Below, one piece after another: positions 28,071-37,104 of a stretch of DNA of 64,000 bases (position 1 is its first letter; each line of letters starts with the position of its first letter). The notes beneath the pieces were generated by a model. The model did no database searches. It had not been told where the DNA came from and saw nothing but the letters and a program-made list of their open reading frames with translations. Origin of the DNA: Pseudomonadota bacterium. GTDB taxonomy: Bacteria > Pseudomonadota > Gammaproteobacteria > Xanthomonadales > Xanthomonadaceae. The stretch lies in contig JAKACT010000002.1 of assembly GCA_021821195.1 (NCBI GenBank), positions 62,001-126,000 on the forward strand, read 5' to 3'. A program made the position numbers and the translations under genes.

Positions 28071-28096
28071 GTCCTTCCCTCCCCGGGGCGCGCCCG

Positions 28097-28987
28097 TCAC
28101 TGGCCCGCCGGCAGCCACAGCAGCAGCGCCACGCCCAGCACGATGCGATAGATCGCGAACGCGGTAAAGCGGTGGCCCTGGATGTAGCGCAGCAGCCACT
28201 TCACCGCCACGAACGCGGTTACCGCCGAGGCGACGAAGGCCACCCCCAGCGCGTTCCAATCGACGTTGGCGAAGCCGCCGTCGCTCCACACCGACAGCAA
28301 CTCATAGCCGGTGGCGGCGAACATGGTGGGGATGCCGACCAGGAACGCGAATTCGGTGGCGGCCGCGCGGCTGGTGGTGCCGGCCAGCAGCGCCACGAAG
28401 ATGGTGGCGGCGCTGCGCGAGGTGCCGGGGAACACCCCCGCCAGCACCTGCGCCACGCCCACCAGCAGCGCCGTGCGCCAGGCGATCGCGGTGCGCTCGC
28501 CCTCGCGCGCCGCGCGCCGCGCCGCCCACTGCTCCGCCAGCAACATCCACAGCGCACCGATGATCAGCGCCCAGGCGATCGGCTGCACGGTGGCCGGCAG
28601 GTGGAACGGGGTCCATTGCTGGCCGAACAGCGCGCCGATGCGGTCGGCCTTCTTCAGTGCCAGCCCCAGCACCGCCGTGACCAGGAACGCGCCGGCCAGC
28701 TTGAAGGCATAGTCCCGCGACTGCGCCGGGGTGGTGGGCACGCCCAGCGGGTCGTAATCGGCCGGGGCATCGCGGCCGGCGAACGCGACCAGCATCCCCC
28801 ACAGCCGCTTCCAATAAATCAGCACCACCGCCAGGATCGCGCCGGCCTGGATGGCGATGTTGAACAGGTCGCTGCGCGGCCCGAGCCAGTGCTGGGCAAT
28901 CAGCAGGTGGCCAGTACTGGAGATCGGCAGGAACTCGGTGATGCCTTCGATGATGCCCAGCAGTAGGGCGGCAAGCAGCTCGTACAT
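28097..28987 (-). CDS. uppP: Undecaprenyl-diphosphatase UppP
   Basis: A 296-residue inner-membrane enzyme that recycles undecaprenyl pyrophosphate to the monophosphate carrier used for peptidoglycan and surface glycans; overproduction gives bacitracin resistance. The family motifs are [17 protein letters not shown] near the N-terminus (Glu14, Glu18, His27) and [11 protein letters not shown] in the middle, with about eight hydrophobic segments. The ATG at 28987 matches homologue starts, though no ribosome site is evident; the frame extends upstream to 29026. It is divergent from glnA. Confidence 0.95.
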   Translation of the reverse strand: MYELLAALLLGIIEGITEFLPISSTGHLLIAQHWLGPRSDLFNIAIQAGAILAVVLIYWKRLWGMLVAFAGRDAPADYDPLGVPTTPAQSRDYAFKLAGAFLVTAVLGLALKKADRIGALFGQQWTPFHLPATVQPIAWALIIGALWMLLAEQWAARRAAREGERTAIAWRTALLVGVAQVLAGVFPGTSRSAATIFVALLAGTTSRAAATEFAFLVGIPTMFAATGYELLSVWSDGGFANVDWNALGVAFVASAVTAFVAVKWLLRYIQGHRFTAFAIYRIVLGVALLLWLPAGQ

Positions 28988-29058
28988 GGAGGAACAGGGG
29001 CCGGGGTAAGCGTGCGCTGGCCGCACGGGCAGTCGCGCAGCATACCCGAAGCGCTATT

Positions 29059-29106
29059 TGCACGATTTAAGTGCATTTCTCCGCACGCATTCACCAATCA
29101 AGTGCA
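29059..29106 (+). promoter_or_regulatory. Two NtrC-type enhancer sites upstream of glnA
   Basis: Site 1 at 29059-29075 is TGCAC-N7-GTGCA, a perfect match to the NtrC half-sites and spacing (TGCACCANNNTGGTGCA). Site 2 at 29090-29106 (TTCACCAATCAAGTGCA) matches 11 of the 14 defined positions. They lie about 60-110 bp upstream of the -24 element, the normal range for a sigma-54 activator, and lie between uppP and glnA. Confidence 0.8.
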
Positions 29107-29166
29107 ATTTCTTTCCCGCACGACATCCGGCCCTTTGGAAATCAACTACTTGCAGCACATGCCGAG

Positions 29167-29184
29167 TTGGCACGCGCCATGCTT
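29167..29184 (+). promoter_or_regulatory. Sigma-54 (-24/-12) promoter of glnA
   Basis: TTGGCACGCGCCATGCTT has GG and GC exactly ten bases apart (29169-29170 and 29181-29182). It differs from the TTGGCACG-N4-TTGC consensus at one position. It lies about 55 bp before the glnA ATG. Confidence 0.85.
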
Positions 29185-29236
29185 AATGCAGTGGGTCGAT
29201 ACCGATGCCTTTCCTTTCCCTGCCCCGGAGCCTGCC

Positions 29237-30646
29237 ATGTCCCTCGAACACGTCGAAAAGCTCATCAAGGACCACAAGGTCGAATTCGTCGACCTGCGCT
29301 TCGCCGACATGCGCGGCGTGCAGCACCACGTGACCTTCCCCAAGTCGATCGTCGACGCCAGCCTGTTCGAGGACGGCAAGATGTTCGACGGCAGCTCGAT
29401 CGGCGGCTGGCGCGGCATCCAGAACTCCGACATGGTGCTGCTGCCGGACCCGTCCACCGCGTTCCTCGACCCGTTCACCGCCGACCCGACGCTGGTGCTG
29501 ACCTGCGACATCCTCGATCCGGCGACGATGCAGGCCTATTCGCGCGACCCGCGCGGCGTGGCCCACCGCGCCGAGGCCTACCTCAAGGCCAGCGGCATCG
29601 CCGAGCAGGGCTTCTTCGGCCCGGAACCCGAATTCTTCATCTTCGATTCGGTGCGCTTCGCCAACGAGATGGGCCACACCTTCTTCCAGGTCGACTCCGA
29701 GGAGGCGCACTGGAACTCCGCGCGCGAGTACGCGGGCGGCAACAGCGGCTATCGGCCGATGGTCAAGGGCGGCTACTTCCCGGTGGCCCCGCTGGATTCG
29801 CTGCACGACCTGCGCGCGGAAATGTGCAAGACGCTGGAAGCGGTCGGCATCGAAACCGAAGTGCACCACCACGAGGTGGCCAACGCCGGCCAGTGCGAGA
29901 TCGGCACCAAGTTCAACACGCTGGTGAAGAAGGCCGACGACCTGATGACGATGAAGTACGTCATCAAGAACGTGGCCCACCGCAGCGGCAAGACCGTCAC
30001 CTTCATGCCCAAGCCCATCGTCGGCGACAACGGCAGCGGCATGCACGTGCACATGTCGCTGGCCAAGGGCGGCGTCAACCTGTTCAGCGGCGACGGCTAC
30101 GGCGGCCTGTCGCAGATGGCACTGTGGTACATCGGCGGCATCTTCAAGCACGCCCGCGCGATCAACGCCTTCGCCAACAGCACCACCAACAGTTACAAGC
30201 GGCTGGTGCCGGGCTACGAGGCACCGGTGATGCTGGCCTACTCGGCCTCCAACCGCTCCGCCTCCTGCCGCATCCCCTACGTGGCCAACCCGAAGGCGCG
30301 CCGCGTCGAGATCCGCTTCCCCGACCCGATGAACAGCGGCTACCTGATCTTCGCCGCGCTGCTGATGGCCGGGCTGGACGGCATCAAGAACCAGATCGAC
30401 CCCGGCGCGCCGTCCGACAAGGACCTGTACGACCTGCCGCCGGAGGAGGAAAAGAACTTCCCCACCGTCTGCCATTCGCTGGACCAGGCGCTGGACGCGC
30501 TGGACAAGGACCGCGAGTTCCTCAAGGCCGGCGGCGTGTTCACCGACGACTTCATCGATGCCTACATCGGCTTGAAGATGAAGGAAGTGACGGCCTTCCG
30601 CGGCGCCACCCATCCGCTCGAATACCAGATGTACTACACGATCTGA
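29237..30646 (+). CDS. glnA: Glutamine synthetase type I
   Basis: A 469-residue GS-I subunit that makes glutamine from glutamate, ammonia and ATP as a dodecamer in the cytosol. [10 protein letters not shown] is the conserved N-terminal motif; [11 protein letters not shown] and the ATP-binding [10 protein letters not shown] are in the catalytic barrel; Tyr398 in DLYDLPPEE is the adenylylation site, so GlnE control is expected. The C-terminal tail is [10 protein letters not shown]. The ATG at 29237 has GGAG seven bases upstream; the longer frame to 29012 runs through the regulatory sites. Sigma-54/NtrC control is indicated by the upstream elements. Confidence 0.97.
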   Translation: MSLEHVEKLIKDHKVEFVDLRFADMRGVQHHVTFPKSIVDASLFEDGKMFDGSSIGGWRGIQNSDMVLLPDPSTAFLDPFTADPTLVLTCDILDPATMQAYSRDPRGVAHRAEAYLKASGIAEQGFFGPEPEFFIFDSVRFANEMGHTFFQVDSEEAHWNSAREYAGGNSGYRPMVKGGYFPVAPLDSLHDLRAEMCKTLEAVGIETEVHHHEVANAGQCEIGTKFNTLVKKADDLMTMKYVIKNVAHRSGKTVTFMPKPIVGDNGSGMHVHMSLAKGGVNLFSGDGYGGLSQMALWYIGGIFKHARAINAFANSTTNSYKRLVPGYEAPVMLAYSASNRSASCRIPYVANPKARRVEIRFPDPMNSGYLIFAALLMAGLDGIKNQIDPGAPSDKDLYDLPPEEEKNFPTVCHSLDQALDALDKDREFLKAGGVFTDDFIDAYIGLKMKEVTAFRGATHPLEYQMYYTI

Positions 30647-30657
30647 GGGAACCCGGA

Positions 30658-30795
30658 ATGCGCGCCTTCATTGCTTCGGATCGGCGGATGTCCGGCCCGC
30701 CGCAGCGCGGCGGGCGTTCGGGCGGGATGCGCGGCAGTGCCGCGCAAGCATCCCGCCCTCACCCGCTCGAATACCAGATGTACCACGCGATCTGA
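30658..30795 (+). CDS. Possible 45-residue peptide ending in a copy of the GlnA C-terminus
   Basis: A 46-codon frame starts 11 bases after the glnA stop; GAGGGA overlapping that stop gives a well-spaced ribosome site. It begins MRAFIASDRRMSGPP, passes through an arginine/glycine-rich stretch encoded by two hairpins, and ends [11 protein letters not shown] followed by TGA, in the same frame as the glutamine synthetase tail ([10 protein letters not shown]). It may simply be the scar of a second glutamine synthetase gene or a terminator region that happens to stay open. Whether it is translated is unknown. Confidence 0.3.
   Translation: MRAFIASDRRMSGPPQRGGRSGGMRGSAAQASRPHPLEYQMYHAI
30695..30758 (+). 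terminator. Two adjacent GC hairpins downstream of glnA
   Basis: Hairpin 1 (30695-30715): GCCCGCCGC / GCGGCGGGC with AGC loop. Hairpin 2 (30720-30758): outer arms GGGCGGGATGC / GCATCCCGCCC enclosing an inner GCGGCA/TGCCGC stem. They probably end or protect the glnA transcript. No T-tract follows. Confidence 0.55.
30763..30795 (+). repeat. Direct repeat of the last 33 bases of glnA
   Basis: Bases 30763-30795 match 30614-30646 (the last ten codons and stop of glnA) at 31 of 33 positions. Both differences change the encoded residue (Tyr to His, Thr to Ala). The copies are 149 bp apart. Confidence 0.9.
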
Positions 30796-31884
<1,089 letters not shown>

Positions 31885-31903
31885 CCACTTCCCGGAGGAT
31901 CCG

Positions 31904-33250
31904 ATGAACAAGATGCCCCGTGATCGCGTGCGCCCGACGCGCGCCACCGTGCTGATGGCAGCCGCCGCGCTGCTGGCGTCGCTCCCGGCCACCGCCCGGC
32001 AGGCAGCGCCGGTCGTGGACAAGGGCGACGTGGCCTGGATGCTGACTGCCACCCTTCTGGTGCTGATGATGGCCATGCCCGGGCTCGCCCTGTTCTATGG
32101 CGGCATGGTCCGCGCCAAGAACGTCCTGTCGGTGCTGATCCAGGTCGCGGTGGTGTTCTCGCTGCTGGTGGTGCTGTGGGTCTGCTACGGCTACAGCCTG
32201 GCGTTCTCCGGCGACGGCGCGTGGATCGGTAACCTCGACAAGCTGTTCCTGCGTGGCGTCGGACCCGGCACCCTGGCCGCCACCTCCAGCGAAGGCGTGG
32301 CCCTGCCGGAATACGTGTTCGCCGCCTTCCAGGCGACCTTCGCCGGGATCACCGGGGCGCTGGTGGTGGGCGCCTTCGCCGAGCGCGTGAAGTTCGGCGC
32401 GGTGCTGCTGTCCTCGGTAGTCTGGTTCAGCCTCGGCTACCTGCCGCTCGCGCACATGGTGTGGGCCAGCGGCGGCTTCCTGTTCGAGAAGGGCGCACTG
32501 GACTTCGCCGGCGGCACCGTGGTCCACGTCAACGCCGGCGTGGCCGGGCTGGTGGGCGCGTGGTTCGTCGGCAAGCGCCAGGGGTACGGACAGGCGGCGA
32601 TCAAGCCGCACAACCTCGTCCTGACCTACGCCGGCGCCGCGCTGCTGTGGGTGGGCTGGTTCGGCTTCAACGCCGGCTCCACCCTGGAGGCGAACGCGGG
32701 CGCCGGGCTGGCCTTCCTCAACACCCTGCTGGCGCCGGCGGCCGCGGTGCTTGGCTGGGCGCTGGTGGAGAAACTGGCGAAGGGCAAGGCCTCGGCGCTG
32801 GGCGTGGCCTCGGGCATGGTCGCCGGGCTGGTGGCGATCACCCCGGCCTGCGGCACGGTGGGGCCGTTCGGCGCGATCGCACTGGGCCTCATAGCCGGCA
32901 TGGCCTGCGTGTGGGGCGTGACCGGACTGAAGCGGCTGCTGGATGCCGACGACAGCCTCGACGTGTTCGGCGTGCACGGGCTCGGCGGGATCATCGGGGC
33001 CCTGCTGACCGGCGTGTTCTCGGCCGACAGCCTGGGCGGCACCCGGTCGGTGGCGGCGGGTTACGACATCCTTGCCCAGACCGGCGTGCAGGCGCTTGGC
33101 GTGGTGGTCACCCTGGGCTGGATCGGCGTGGTGTCGGCGCTGGCCTTCTGGATCGCGGGGCTTGCCTGCGGCGGCCTGCGGGTGGACGAGGAGGCCGAGC
33201 GCGAAGGCCTGGACGTCGCCTCGCACGGTGAAGCCGCCTACCCCGGCTGA
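31904..33250 (+). CDS. amtB: Ammonium transporter AmtB
   Basis: A 448-residue trimeric inner-membrane ammonium channel. A cleavable signal-like start (LMAAAALLASLPATA) precedes eleven hydrophobic helices. Conserved features are AMPGLALFYGGMVRAKN, FQATFAGITGALVVGAFAER, the first pore His in LAHMVW and the second in FGVHGLGGIIGALLTG. GGAGG is positioned just before the ATG at 31904. GlnK from the preceding gene is expected to plug it when nitrogen is plentiful. Confidence 0.97.
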   Translation: MNKMPRDRVRPTRATVLMAAAALLASLPATARQAAPVVDKGDVAWMLTATLLVLMMAMPGLALFYGGMVRAKNVLSVLIQVAVVFSLLVVLWVCYGYSLAFSGDGAWIGNLDKLFLRGVGPGTLAATSSEGVALPEYVFAAFQATFAGITGALVVGAFAERVKFGAVLLSSVVWFSLGYLPLAHMVWASGGFLFEKGALDFAGGTVVHVNAGVAGLVGAWFVGKRQGYGQAAIKPHNLVLTYAGAALLWVGWFGFNAGSTLEANAGAGLAFLNTLLAPAAAVLGWALVEKLAKGKASALGVASGMVAGLVAITPACGTVGPFGAIALGLIAGMACVWGVTGLKRLLDADDSLDVFGVHGLGGIIGALLTGVFSADSLGGTRSVAAGYDILAQTGVQALGVVVTLGWIGVVSALAFWIAGLACGGLRVDEEAEREGLDVASHGEAAYPG

Positions 33251-33256
33251 AACCGG

Positions 33257-33290
33257 GCAGGCCGTGGCTGCTCAGCCGGCCACGGCCTGC
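33257..33290. terminator. Bidirectional hairpin overlapping the end of the GGDEF/EAL gene
   Basis: Perfect 12-bp inverted repeat GCAGGCCGTGGC / GCCACGGCCTGC with a 10-base loop. The loop and downstream arm contain the stop and last codons of the minus-strand gene. Confidence 0.75.
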
Positions 33291-35179
33291 CGCTCGCGCA
33301 CGAACTCGACGAAGGCGTCCCCCGGCAGCGCCGGCGACCAGTGGAAGCCCTGCGCGGATTCGCAACCGAATGCGTGCAGGCGCTCCAGGGTCTGGCTGTC
33401 CTCCACGCCCTCGGCAACGGTCTGCAGGTCCAGGCAGTGCGCCATCTCGATGATCGCGCGCACCAGCCCCTCGTCATGGGCGTTGATGCACATCCGGCGC
33501 ACGAACGACTGGTCGATCTTCAGCCGGTGCACCGAGAAGCGGCGCAGGTAGCCGAGGTTGGAATAGCCGGTGCCGAAGTCGTCGATGGCGATCTGCACGC
33601 CCTGCGCGCCCAGCCGCTGCAGCACGTCGCCGATGTTGCGCGCGTCGGCCACCAGCAGCGACTCGGTCAGTTCCAGCTCCAGTGCGGTGGCCGGCAGGCC
33701 GCTGGCCAGCAGCGCCTGCGCGACTTCGCGCTCGATATCGTCGCGGCGGAACTGCAGCGGCGAGACGTTCACCGCCACCCGCAGCTCGCCCAACCCGTCG
33801 CTGCGCCAGCCCTGCGCGTCCCGGCAGGCTTGCCGTAGCACCCACGTCCCCAACTCGTTGATCAGGCCGCTGCGTTCGGCGATCGGGATGAACTTGCCGG
33901 GCGGGATCCAGCCCAGCTCCGGATGGTGCCAGCGCAGCAGCGCCTCGGCGCCGAGCACGCGCCCGCTGTGTAGGTCGAACTGCGGCTGGTAGTGCAGCTG
34001 CAGCTCACCCGACGCCAGCGCCGAACGCAGCCCCGAGGCGATATGCAGGTGCTCGGTGACGCTCTCGTTCATGCTCGCATCGAAGAAGCAGAACGTGTTG
34101 CGGCCGGCATCCTTGGCCTGGTACATGGCGGTGTCGGCGTTCTTCAGCAGCAGGTCGGCGCCGTCGCCATCGCGCGGCGCCACCGCGGTCCCCAGCGAGG
34201 CGGTCACCAGCACCTCCACGCCCTCGATGGCGAACGCCCGCCCCAACAGGTGGGTCACCTTGGCCACCACCGCCACGATGGCGTCCTCGTCCTGCAGGTC
34301 GCCCAGCAGGATCAGGAACTCGTCGCCGGACACGCGCGCCACCGTGTCGGTCTCGCGCACGCAGGCGCGCAGCTTGTCCGCCACCTGGCACAGCAGCTCA
34401 TCGCCGGCGGCATGGCCCAGCGAATCGTTGATGGTCTTGAAGTTGTCGAGGTCGAGGAACATCACCGCGACCATCGCGCCGTTGCGGCGCGCCTGTTGCA
34501 GCAGGAAGCCCAGCCGCTCGCGCGCCAGCGAACGGTTGGGCAGGCCGGTGAGGCTGTCGCGCTGGGCCAGCACCTCGATCCGCGCGTGCGATTCCTCCAG
34601 CGCCTGCTTTTCCGCTTCCAGCTGGCGCACCGCTTGGCCAAGATCGCTGGTCAACAGCCAGGCAAACAGCCCGGTGGCGATCACCACCAAGCTGATGACG
34701 AACGGCCGCTCCCACCCCACCGGCAGCACCGGGGTGCTCCGCAGGATGTCGTGCTGGTGCAGGAAGTACAGCAGCGCGAGCATCGCCAACATGCCGCAGG
34801 CCAGCACCACGAACACCCGCCGGAAGCCAAACAGCCCGGCAAACAACAGCAGCGCCGGGAATGCCATCAGGGACTCGTCGAACAGGCCCTGGCCATTGAG
34901 CGCCAACGCGCACAGCCCCAGCATCAGCACCGCCATCGACAGCGCACCGGCGCGGTCGGTCCGGCCGCGGGCATTGAGGCGCATGGCCACCGCCAGCAGG
35001 AAGACGACCGCGACCTCCAGCCCGGCGCTGACATAGCGGCCGTACGCCAGGTTCATCACCACCACCAGGCCGAACATCATCACCAACACCCACAGGATCT
35101 GCTGCAGGCGTCGCTGCCGCAGCCACGCGAAACCGGCGGCGCGCGCGGTCTCCGGGGATTGGGGCAATGGCCGCAACAT
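33272..35179 (-). CDS. Membrane GGDEF-EAL protein (cyclic-di-GMP turnover)
   Basis: A 635-residue inner-membrane signalling protein. Five or six hydrophobic segments fill residues 25-190 and a short coiled linker follows (LEAEKQALEESHARIEVLAQ). The GGDEF domain (about 205-365) starts RDSLTGLPNR and has SGDEF at the active site, a variant found in active cyclases. The EAL domain (about 375-625) has intact EALLRWHHP, NVSPLQF, ELTES and DDFGTGYSNL, so it is a plausible phosphodiesterase. There is no separate sensor domain. It lies between amtB and the amidase gene, on the opposite strand to both. Confidence 0.92.
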   Translation of the reverse strand: MLRPLPQSPETARAAGFAWLRQRRLQQILWVLVMMFGLVVVMNLAYGRYVSAGLEVAVVFLLAVAMRLNARGRTDRAGALSMAVLMLGLCALALNGQGLFDESLMAFPALLLFAGLFGFRRVFVVLACGMLAMLALLYFLHQHDILRSTPVLPVGWERPFVISLVVIATGLFAWLLTSDLGQAVRQLEAEKQALEESHARIEVLAQRDSLTGLPNRSLARERLGFLLQQARRNGAMVAVMFLDLDNFKTINDSLGHAAGDELLCQVADKLRACVRETDTVARVSGDEFLILLGDLQDEDAIVAVVAKVTHLLGRAFAIEGVEVLVTASLGTAVAPRDGDGADLLLKNADTAMYQAKDAGRNTFCFFDASMNESVTEHLHIASGLRSALASGELQLHYQPQFDLHSGRVLGAEALLRWHHPELGWIPPGKFIPIAERSGLINELGTWVLRQACRDAQGWRSDGLGELRVAVNVSPLQFRRDDIEREVAQALLASGLPATALELELTESLLVADARNIGDVLQRLGAQGVQIAIDDFGTGYSNLGYLRRFSVHRLKIDQSFVRRMCINAHDEGLVRAIIEMAHCLDLQTVAEGVEDSQTLERLHAFGCESAQGFHWSPALPGDAFVEFVRERQAVAG

Positions 35180-35245
35180 GCTGGTGGGCGGGCTCCGCCT
35201 GAGGGACGCGACAGGCTAACAGCCCCTCCGCGCGCGCGCACGGGC

Positions 35246-35251
35246 TAAGAT
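35246..35251 (+). promoter_or_regulatory. Putative -10 of a leaderless amidase mRNA
   Basis: TAAGAT ends 6 bases before the ATG at 35258, with no Shine-Dalgarno sequence. Confidence 0.5.
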
Positions 35252-35257
35252 CCGGGC

Positions 35258-36019
35258 ATGCGCCGATTCCTGCTTCCACTCGCCGCCTGCCTGCTGGCCG
35301 CCTCCTGCGCGCACGTCGAGGCGCCTTCCCGCAACCCGCTGGCCGAATGGGTGCCATCGCCCAACCTCGACCAGCGCCGGCCGGTGGTGATCGTCATCCA
35401 CGCCACCGAGCAGGCCTCCACACAGCAGAGCCTGGACACCCTGCGCACCGCCAACCGCCACGGACCGGTCAGTTCGCACTACCTAATCGGCGACGACGGC
35501 CGGCTCTACCAGCTGGTGGCCGACAGCGAACGCGCCTGGCACGCCGGCGGCGGGCGCTGGGGCACGCTGACCGACCTCAATTCCACGTCGATCGGCATAG
35601 AGATCGACAACGAAGTGGGCGAACCCTTCACCGAGGCGCAGCTGGCCACCCTGCTGCGGCTGCTCGACGACCTCACCAGCCGCCTGTCGATCCCGAAGAC
35701 GCAGGTGATCGCCCATGCCGACCTCGCACCCACGCGCAAGCGCGACCCCGGCGCGCTGTTCCCGTGGCAGCGCCTGGCCGACGCCGGTTACGGGCTGTGG
35801 CCGCGCGGCGAGCTGGCCGATCCACCGGCCGGCTTCGACCCATGGCTGGCGATGGCGGCGATCGGCTATCCGCTGGAGGACCGCGCCGCCGCGGTGCGCG
35901 CCTTCCACCGCCACTACCGCGGCCGCGACGACGGCGACGATCCGGCGGCGGCGTTCGATGCCGAAGACTTGCGCATCCTCCACGCACTGGCGACGCAGCG
36001 GCTCGGCAGCACGCCCTAA
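35258..36019 (+). CDS. amiD: N-acetylmuramoyl-L-alanine amidase lipoprotein (AmiD type)
   Basis: A 253-residue lipoprotein (LAACLLAASC lipobox) with an Amidase_2 zinc domain at about 38-185 that cuts the bond between MurNAc and the stem peptide. The likely zinc ligands are His in VIVIHATE, His in VIAHADLAP and Asp in KRDPGALFPW. A C-terminal helical segment (AIGYPLED onward) resembles a peptidoglycan-binding domain. The lipid anchor and domain order match E. coli AmiD rather than cytosolic AmpD. Single gene between the GGDEF/EAL gene and ntrB. Confidence 0.9.
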   Translation: MRRFLLPLAACLLAASCAHVEAPSRNPLAEWVPSPNLDQRRPVVIVIHATEQASTQQSLDTLRTANRHGPVSSHYLIGDDGRLYQLVADSERAWHAGGGRWGTLTDLNSTSIGIEIDNEVGEPFTEAQLATLLRLLDDLTSRLSIPKTQVIAHADLAPTRKRDPGALFPWQRLADAGYGLWPRGELADPPAGFDPWLAMAAIGYPLEDRAAAVRAFHRHYRGRDDGDDPAAAFDAEDLRILHALATQRLGSTP

Positions 36020-36049
36020 CCGCGGCGGCGGTGCCCCATCCGCCGGGCA

Positions 36050-36070
36050 TTTGCACTAGATTAGTGCAAA
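36050..36070. promoter_or_regulatory. NtrC-type palindrome spanning the ntrB -10 and start codon
   Basis: TGCAC-N7-GTGCA at 36052-36068, extended to a 21-bp near-perfect palindrome whose last base is the A of the ntrB ATG. Inside it, TAGATT (36057-36062) ends 7 bases before the ATG, the same spacing as the other leaderless -10 elements. NtrC bound here would block transcription start, suggesting autorepression. Confidence 0.65.
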
Positions 36071-37104
36071 TGCTGTCCACCGCCGACGACCGCCTCGACA
36101 CCCTGACCACACCGCTGCTGCAGCTGGACGCGCAGGGCGTGGTGGCGTTCGCCAATGCAGCGATGGCGCGCTGGCTGGGCGTCAGCCGGCGCCGGCTGAT
36201 CGGCCTGCATGCCGCCGCGCTGGAACGCGAGGGCAACCAGCTGGCCGCCCGGTTGGCCCGGCCGCAGGACGCGCCGGCACGGTTGCGCCGGGTCGGGCTG
36301 GCCCTGCCCGGCAGCGACACACTGCGCTTCGCCGACCTGTGGCTGACCCCGGCGGAAGACGGGCTGTGGCTGGAGGCGCATCCGGTCGACGAATTCCCCG
36401 GCGACGATCCCGCGCAGCTGCTGCCGTCGGCGCTGGCCGCTTCACTGAAAGGCCTCGCGCACGAGCTGCGCAACCCGCTGTTGGGCATCAAGGGCGCGGC
36501 GCAGCTGCTGGCCCGGCGGGTCGATGCCGACGCGCGCGAACTCACCGGCATCATCGAAAGCGAGGTGCAGCGGCTGGCCGCGCTGGTGGACGGCCTGCTC
36601 AACCCGGCCCCGCCGCAGGCGTTCACCGAGGTCAACATCCACGCCGTGCTGGAGCGTGTGCTGCGGCTGGCCGAAAGCGACGCCGGCTGGGCGGTGCAGC
36701 TGCAGCGCGACTACGACCCCTCGCTGCCGGAATTCGCCGGCGACGCCGACCGCCTCTCGCAGGCGATCTGGAACCTGGTGCGCAACGCCATCGAGGCCGG
36801 TGCCGGCACGGTCACCCTGCGCACGCGCGTCGAGCACGGCGCGCGCCTGGGCGAAGCGCTGCTGCCGCTGGCGCTGCGGCTGGAGGTGGTCGACGACGGC
36901 CGCGGGGTGCCCCCGGAACTGGCCGAACACCTGCTGCTGCCGCTGGTCAGCGGCCGCGCCGATGGCACCGGGCTGGGGCTGGCACTGGCCCAGCAGGTGG
37001 CGCGCGAACACCGCGGGGCGCTGACCTGGCGCTCGCGCCCCGGCCATACGGTGTTCACCCTGCTGCTGCCGCTGGCGGCCGAACCGGAGCAGACCAATGG
37101 CTGA
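36070..37104 (+). CDS. ntrB: Nitrogen regulation sensor kinase NtrB
   Basis: A 344-residue cytosolic histidine kinase/phosphatase. The PAS domain (about 10-110) begins LDAQGVVAFANAAMARWLG, the phospho-acceptor His131 is in LAHELRNPLLGIKGAAQLL, and the ATPase domain has the N box (IWNLVRNAIEAG), G1 (VVDDGRGVP) and G2 (GTGLGLALAQQ). No membrane segment is seen, as usual for NtrB. The ATG at 36070 matches homologue starts; the frame upstream belongs to another reading frame of the amidase. It overlaps ntrC by 8 bases. Confidence 0.94.
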   Translation: MLSTADDRLDTLTTPLLQLDAQGVVAFANAAMARWLGVSRRRLIGLHAAALEREGNQLAARLARPQDAPARLRRVGLALPGSDTLRFADLWLTPAEDGLWLEAHPVDEFPGDDPAQLLPSALAASLKGLAHELRNPLLGIKGAAQLLARRVDADARELTGIIESEVQRLAALVDGLLNPAPPQAFTEVNIHAVLERVLRLAESDAGWAVQLQRDYDPSLPEFAGDADRLSQAIWNLVRNAIEAGAGTVTLRTRVEHGARLGEALLPLALRLEVVDDGRGVPPELAEHLLLPLVSGRADGTGLGLALAQQVAREHRGALTWRSRPGHTVFTLLLPLAAEPEQTNG

